Shown in pieces: positions 6,842-7,661 of a stretch of DNA of 7,661 bases; position 1 is the first letter of the stretch; every line of letters starts with the position of its first letter. The stretch covers positions 1 through 7,661 of the forward strand of contig JAQWON010000109.1 of NCBI GenBank assembly GCA_029245825.1. The letters are read 5' to 3'. The position numbers and the translations under genes are program-made. Under the pieces are notes generated by a model that had not been told where the DNA came from, did not search any database, and saw only the letters and a list, made by a program, of their open reading frames with translations. The stretch comes from Flavobacteriaceae bacterium (GTDB lineage: Bacteria; Bacteroidota; Bacteroidia; Flavobacteriales; Flavobacteriaceae).

Positions 6842-7114
6842 ATGAATAAATCAGAATTAATAGATGCTATGGCAGCTGGAGCAGGAATATCTAAAGCTGC
6901 TGCAAAACTAGCTTTAGAAGCTATGGTTGGTGGCGTTGGCAGTACGCTTAAGGGAGGCGGTCGTGTTTCTCTTGTTGGATTTGGATCGTGGTCTGTTACA
7001 AGAAGAGCAGCTCGTGACGGAAGAAATCCACAAACTGGTGCAACTATAAAAATTGCTGCAAAAAATGTAGTAAAGTTTAAAGCCGGTGCAGAACTCTCAA
7101 GTTCAGTAAACTAA
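6842..7114 (+). CDS. hup: HU-family DNA-binding protein
   Basis: Histone-like nucleoid protein of 90 residues, the usual HU length. It works as a dimer that bends and compacts DNA and assists replication, repair and recombination. The helical N-terminal half (MNKSELIDAMA, SKAAAKLALEAM) forms the dimer body. GRVSLVGFGSWSV (40-52) is the strand and turn region. GRNPQTGATIKIAAKNVV (60-77) is the beta arm, with Pro63 as the conserved DNA-intercalating residue, followed by VKFKAGAEL. The start is ATG, with no Shine-Dalgarno sequence but an A/T-rich leader. It has its own promoter upstream and an intrinsic terminator 20 bp after the stop, so it is probably a single-gene transcript. Its codons are visibly richer in G and C than its neighbours', as often seen in strongly expressed genes. 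Confidence 0.97.
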   Translation: MNKSELIDAMAAGAGISKAAAKLALEAMVGGVGSTLKGGGRVSLVGFGSWSVTRRAARDGRNPQTGATIKIAAKNVVKFKAGAELSSSVN

Positions 7115-7134
7115 AATCGTTAAATTAAAAGCAT

Positions 7135-7163
7135 AAAAAGCTTCCTTAAAGGAAGCTTTTTTT
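7135..7163 (+). terminator. Rho-independent terminator after HU
   Basis: A perfect 11-bp stem, AAAAAGCTTCC (7135-7145) pairing with GGAAGCTTTTT (7151-7161), closes a TTAAA loop, and a run of seven T (7157-7163) follows the G/C part. This is the only clear intrinsic terminator in the window. The five A before the stem give a five-T tail on the opposite strand, so it could act in both directions, although no minus-strand gene is seen to its right. Confidence 0.93.
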
Positions 7164-7207
7164 GTCCTCTCAAAAATTTTAGAATTTTATCTTAATTACA
7201 ATCTAAC

Positions 7208-7661
7208 TTGAATCCAGGATCATTACTTATTGCAGATCCATCAGTTATTGGTGACGATAATTTTCATCGATCTATAATTTTATTAGTAGAACATAACTAC
7301 AATGGTTCTTTTGGGTTCATAATAAATAATCCACTTAATTATACTACAAATGATATAATGATTGAAATGGAATATGATTTTCCTTTATATTATGGTGGTC
7401 CAGTAGATCAAGAAAATTTATTTTTTGTGCATAAAATGGAAAATTTGATTCCTGATAGTATTCAAATTCAAAATGATCTTTATTGGGGAGGTGATTTTAA
7501 AAAAATAATTTCTTTGGTGAATAACAAACAATTAAATATTAATGATATAAAGTTTTTTTTAGGATATTCTGGTTGGCTGCCCAATCAATTAAATTCAGAG
7601 ATAGAATCAAAATCTTGGATCGTAAAAAAAAACTCTAATTCTTCTGAGATTTTTAGAAATA
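7208..7661 (+). CDS. yqgE: YqgE/AlgH family protein, 3'-truncated by the window edge
   Basis: The reading frame has no stop from 7196 to the right edge; 151 codons are visible from the chosen start, against about 185 residues usual for the family. Family marks: SLLIADPSVIGDDNFHRSII (5-24), LLVEHNYNGSFGFIINNPL (25-43), YYGGPVDQENLFFVHK (62-77), WGGDF (94-98), and FFLGYSGWLPNQLNSE (116-131). YqgE/AlgH proteins are widespread; AlgH was first named for an effect on alginate genes in Pseudomonas, but the biochemical role is unresolved. It is probably cytoplasmic. Start: an in-frame TAA at 7193-7195 leaves TTG 7208 as the only usual start before the conserved block. It follows the HU terminator by 44 bp and so needs its own promoter or read-through; no good promoter match is visible. 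The last 35 or so residues lie outside. Confidence 0.92.
   Translation, partial: MNPGSLLIADPSVIGDDNFHRSIILLVEHNYNGSFGFIINNPLNYTTNDIMIEMEYDFPLYYGGPVDQENLFFVHKMENLIPDSIQIQNDLYWGGDFKKIISLVNNKQLNINDIKFFLGYSGWLPNQLNSEIESKSWIVKKNSNSSEIFRN

Noticed and set aside
1..7661. Novel defence, mobile or CRISPR-like system
   Set aside because: No repeat arrays, transposase, integrase, toxin-antitoxin pair or nuclease motifs were seen; every gene fits a conserved core family and the gaps are short.

Overview
The window looks like a stretch of core chromosome from a marine-type member of the Bacteroidota, most likely Flavobacteriia with a compact, AT-rich genome (about 30% GC by eye). Three things suggest this. 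The protein families DUF4290, DUF2911 and DUF493 sit beside a NadR/AAA_28-type P-loop protein in an arrangement typical of flavobacteria. Start codons lack convincing Shine-Dalgarno sequences. One promoter matches the Bacteroidota pattern (TTG, 19 bp, TAnnTTTG) exactly. The genus cannot be read from the sequence.

Layout, left to right. A sodium:solute symporter (+) enters from the left edge without its N-terminus. It converges, 15 bp away, on a secreted DUF2911 protein with a TPR-like tail (-). A START/SRPBCC-fold protein (+) diverges from DUF2911 and converges on murA (-). murA is preceded on the minus strand by DUF4290 (8 bp gap) and, further upstream, DUF493. On the plus strand, diverging from DUF493, follow an AAA_28 P-loop kinase-like protein, fmt (2 bp gap), the nucleoid protein HU with its own promoter and a strong intrinsic terminator, and a YqgE/AlgH protein cut by the right edge.

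The genes are mostly housekeeping: peptidoglycan precursor synthesis (MurA), initiator-tRNA formylation (Fmt), chromosome packaging (HU) and Na+-coupled uptake. They are mixed with conserved genes of unknown role (DUF4290, DUF493, AAA_28, YqgE, DUF2911, SRPBCC). No mobile element, CRISPR array, tRNA, rRNA or phage gene was seen, and no gene-free stretch exceeds 300 bases; the longest gap, 6710-6841, holds the HU promoter.

I did not find an undescribed multi-gene system. The points most worth a second look are the Asp in place of the catalytic Cys of MurA (predicts fosfomycin insensitivity), two genes whose only plausible start is TTG, the basic tail of DUF4290 in its tight pairing with murA, and the kinase-like motifs of the AAA_28 protein.
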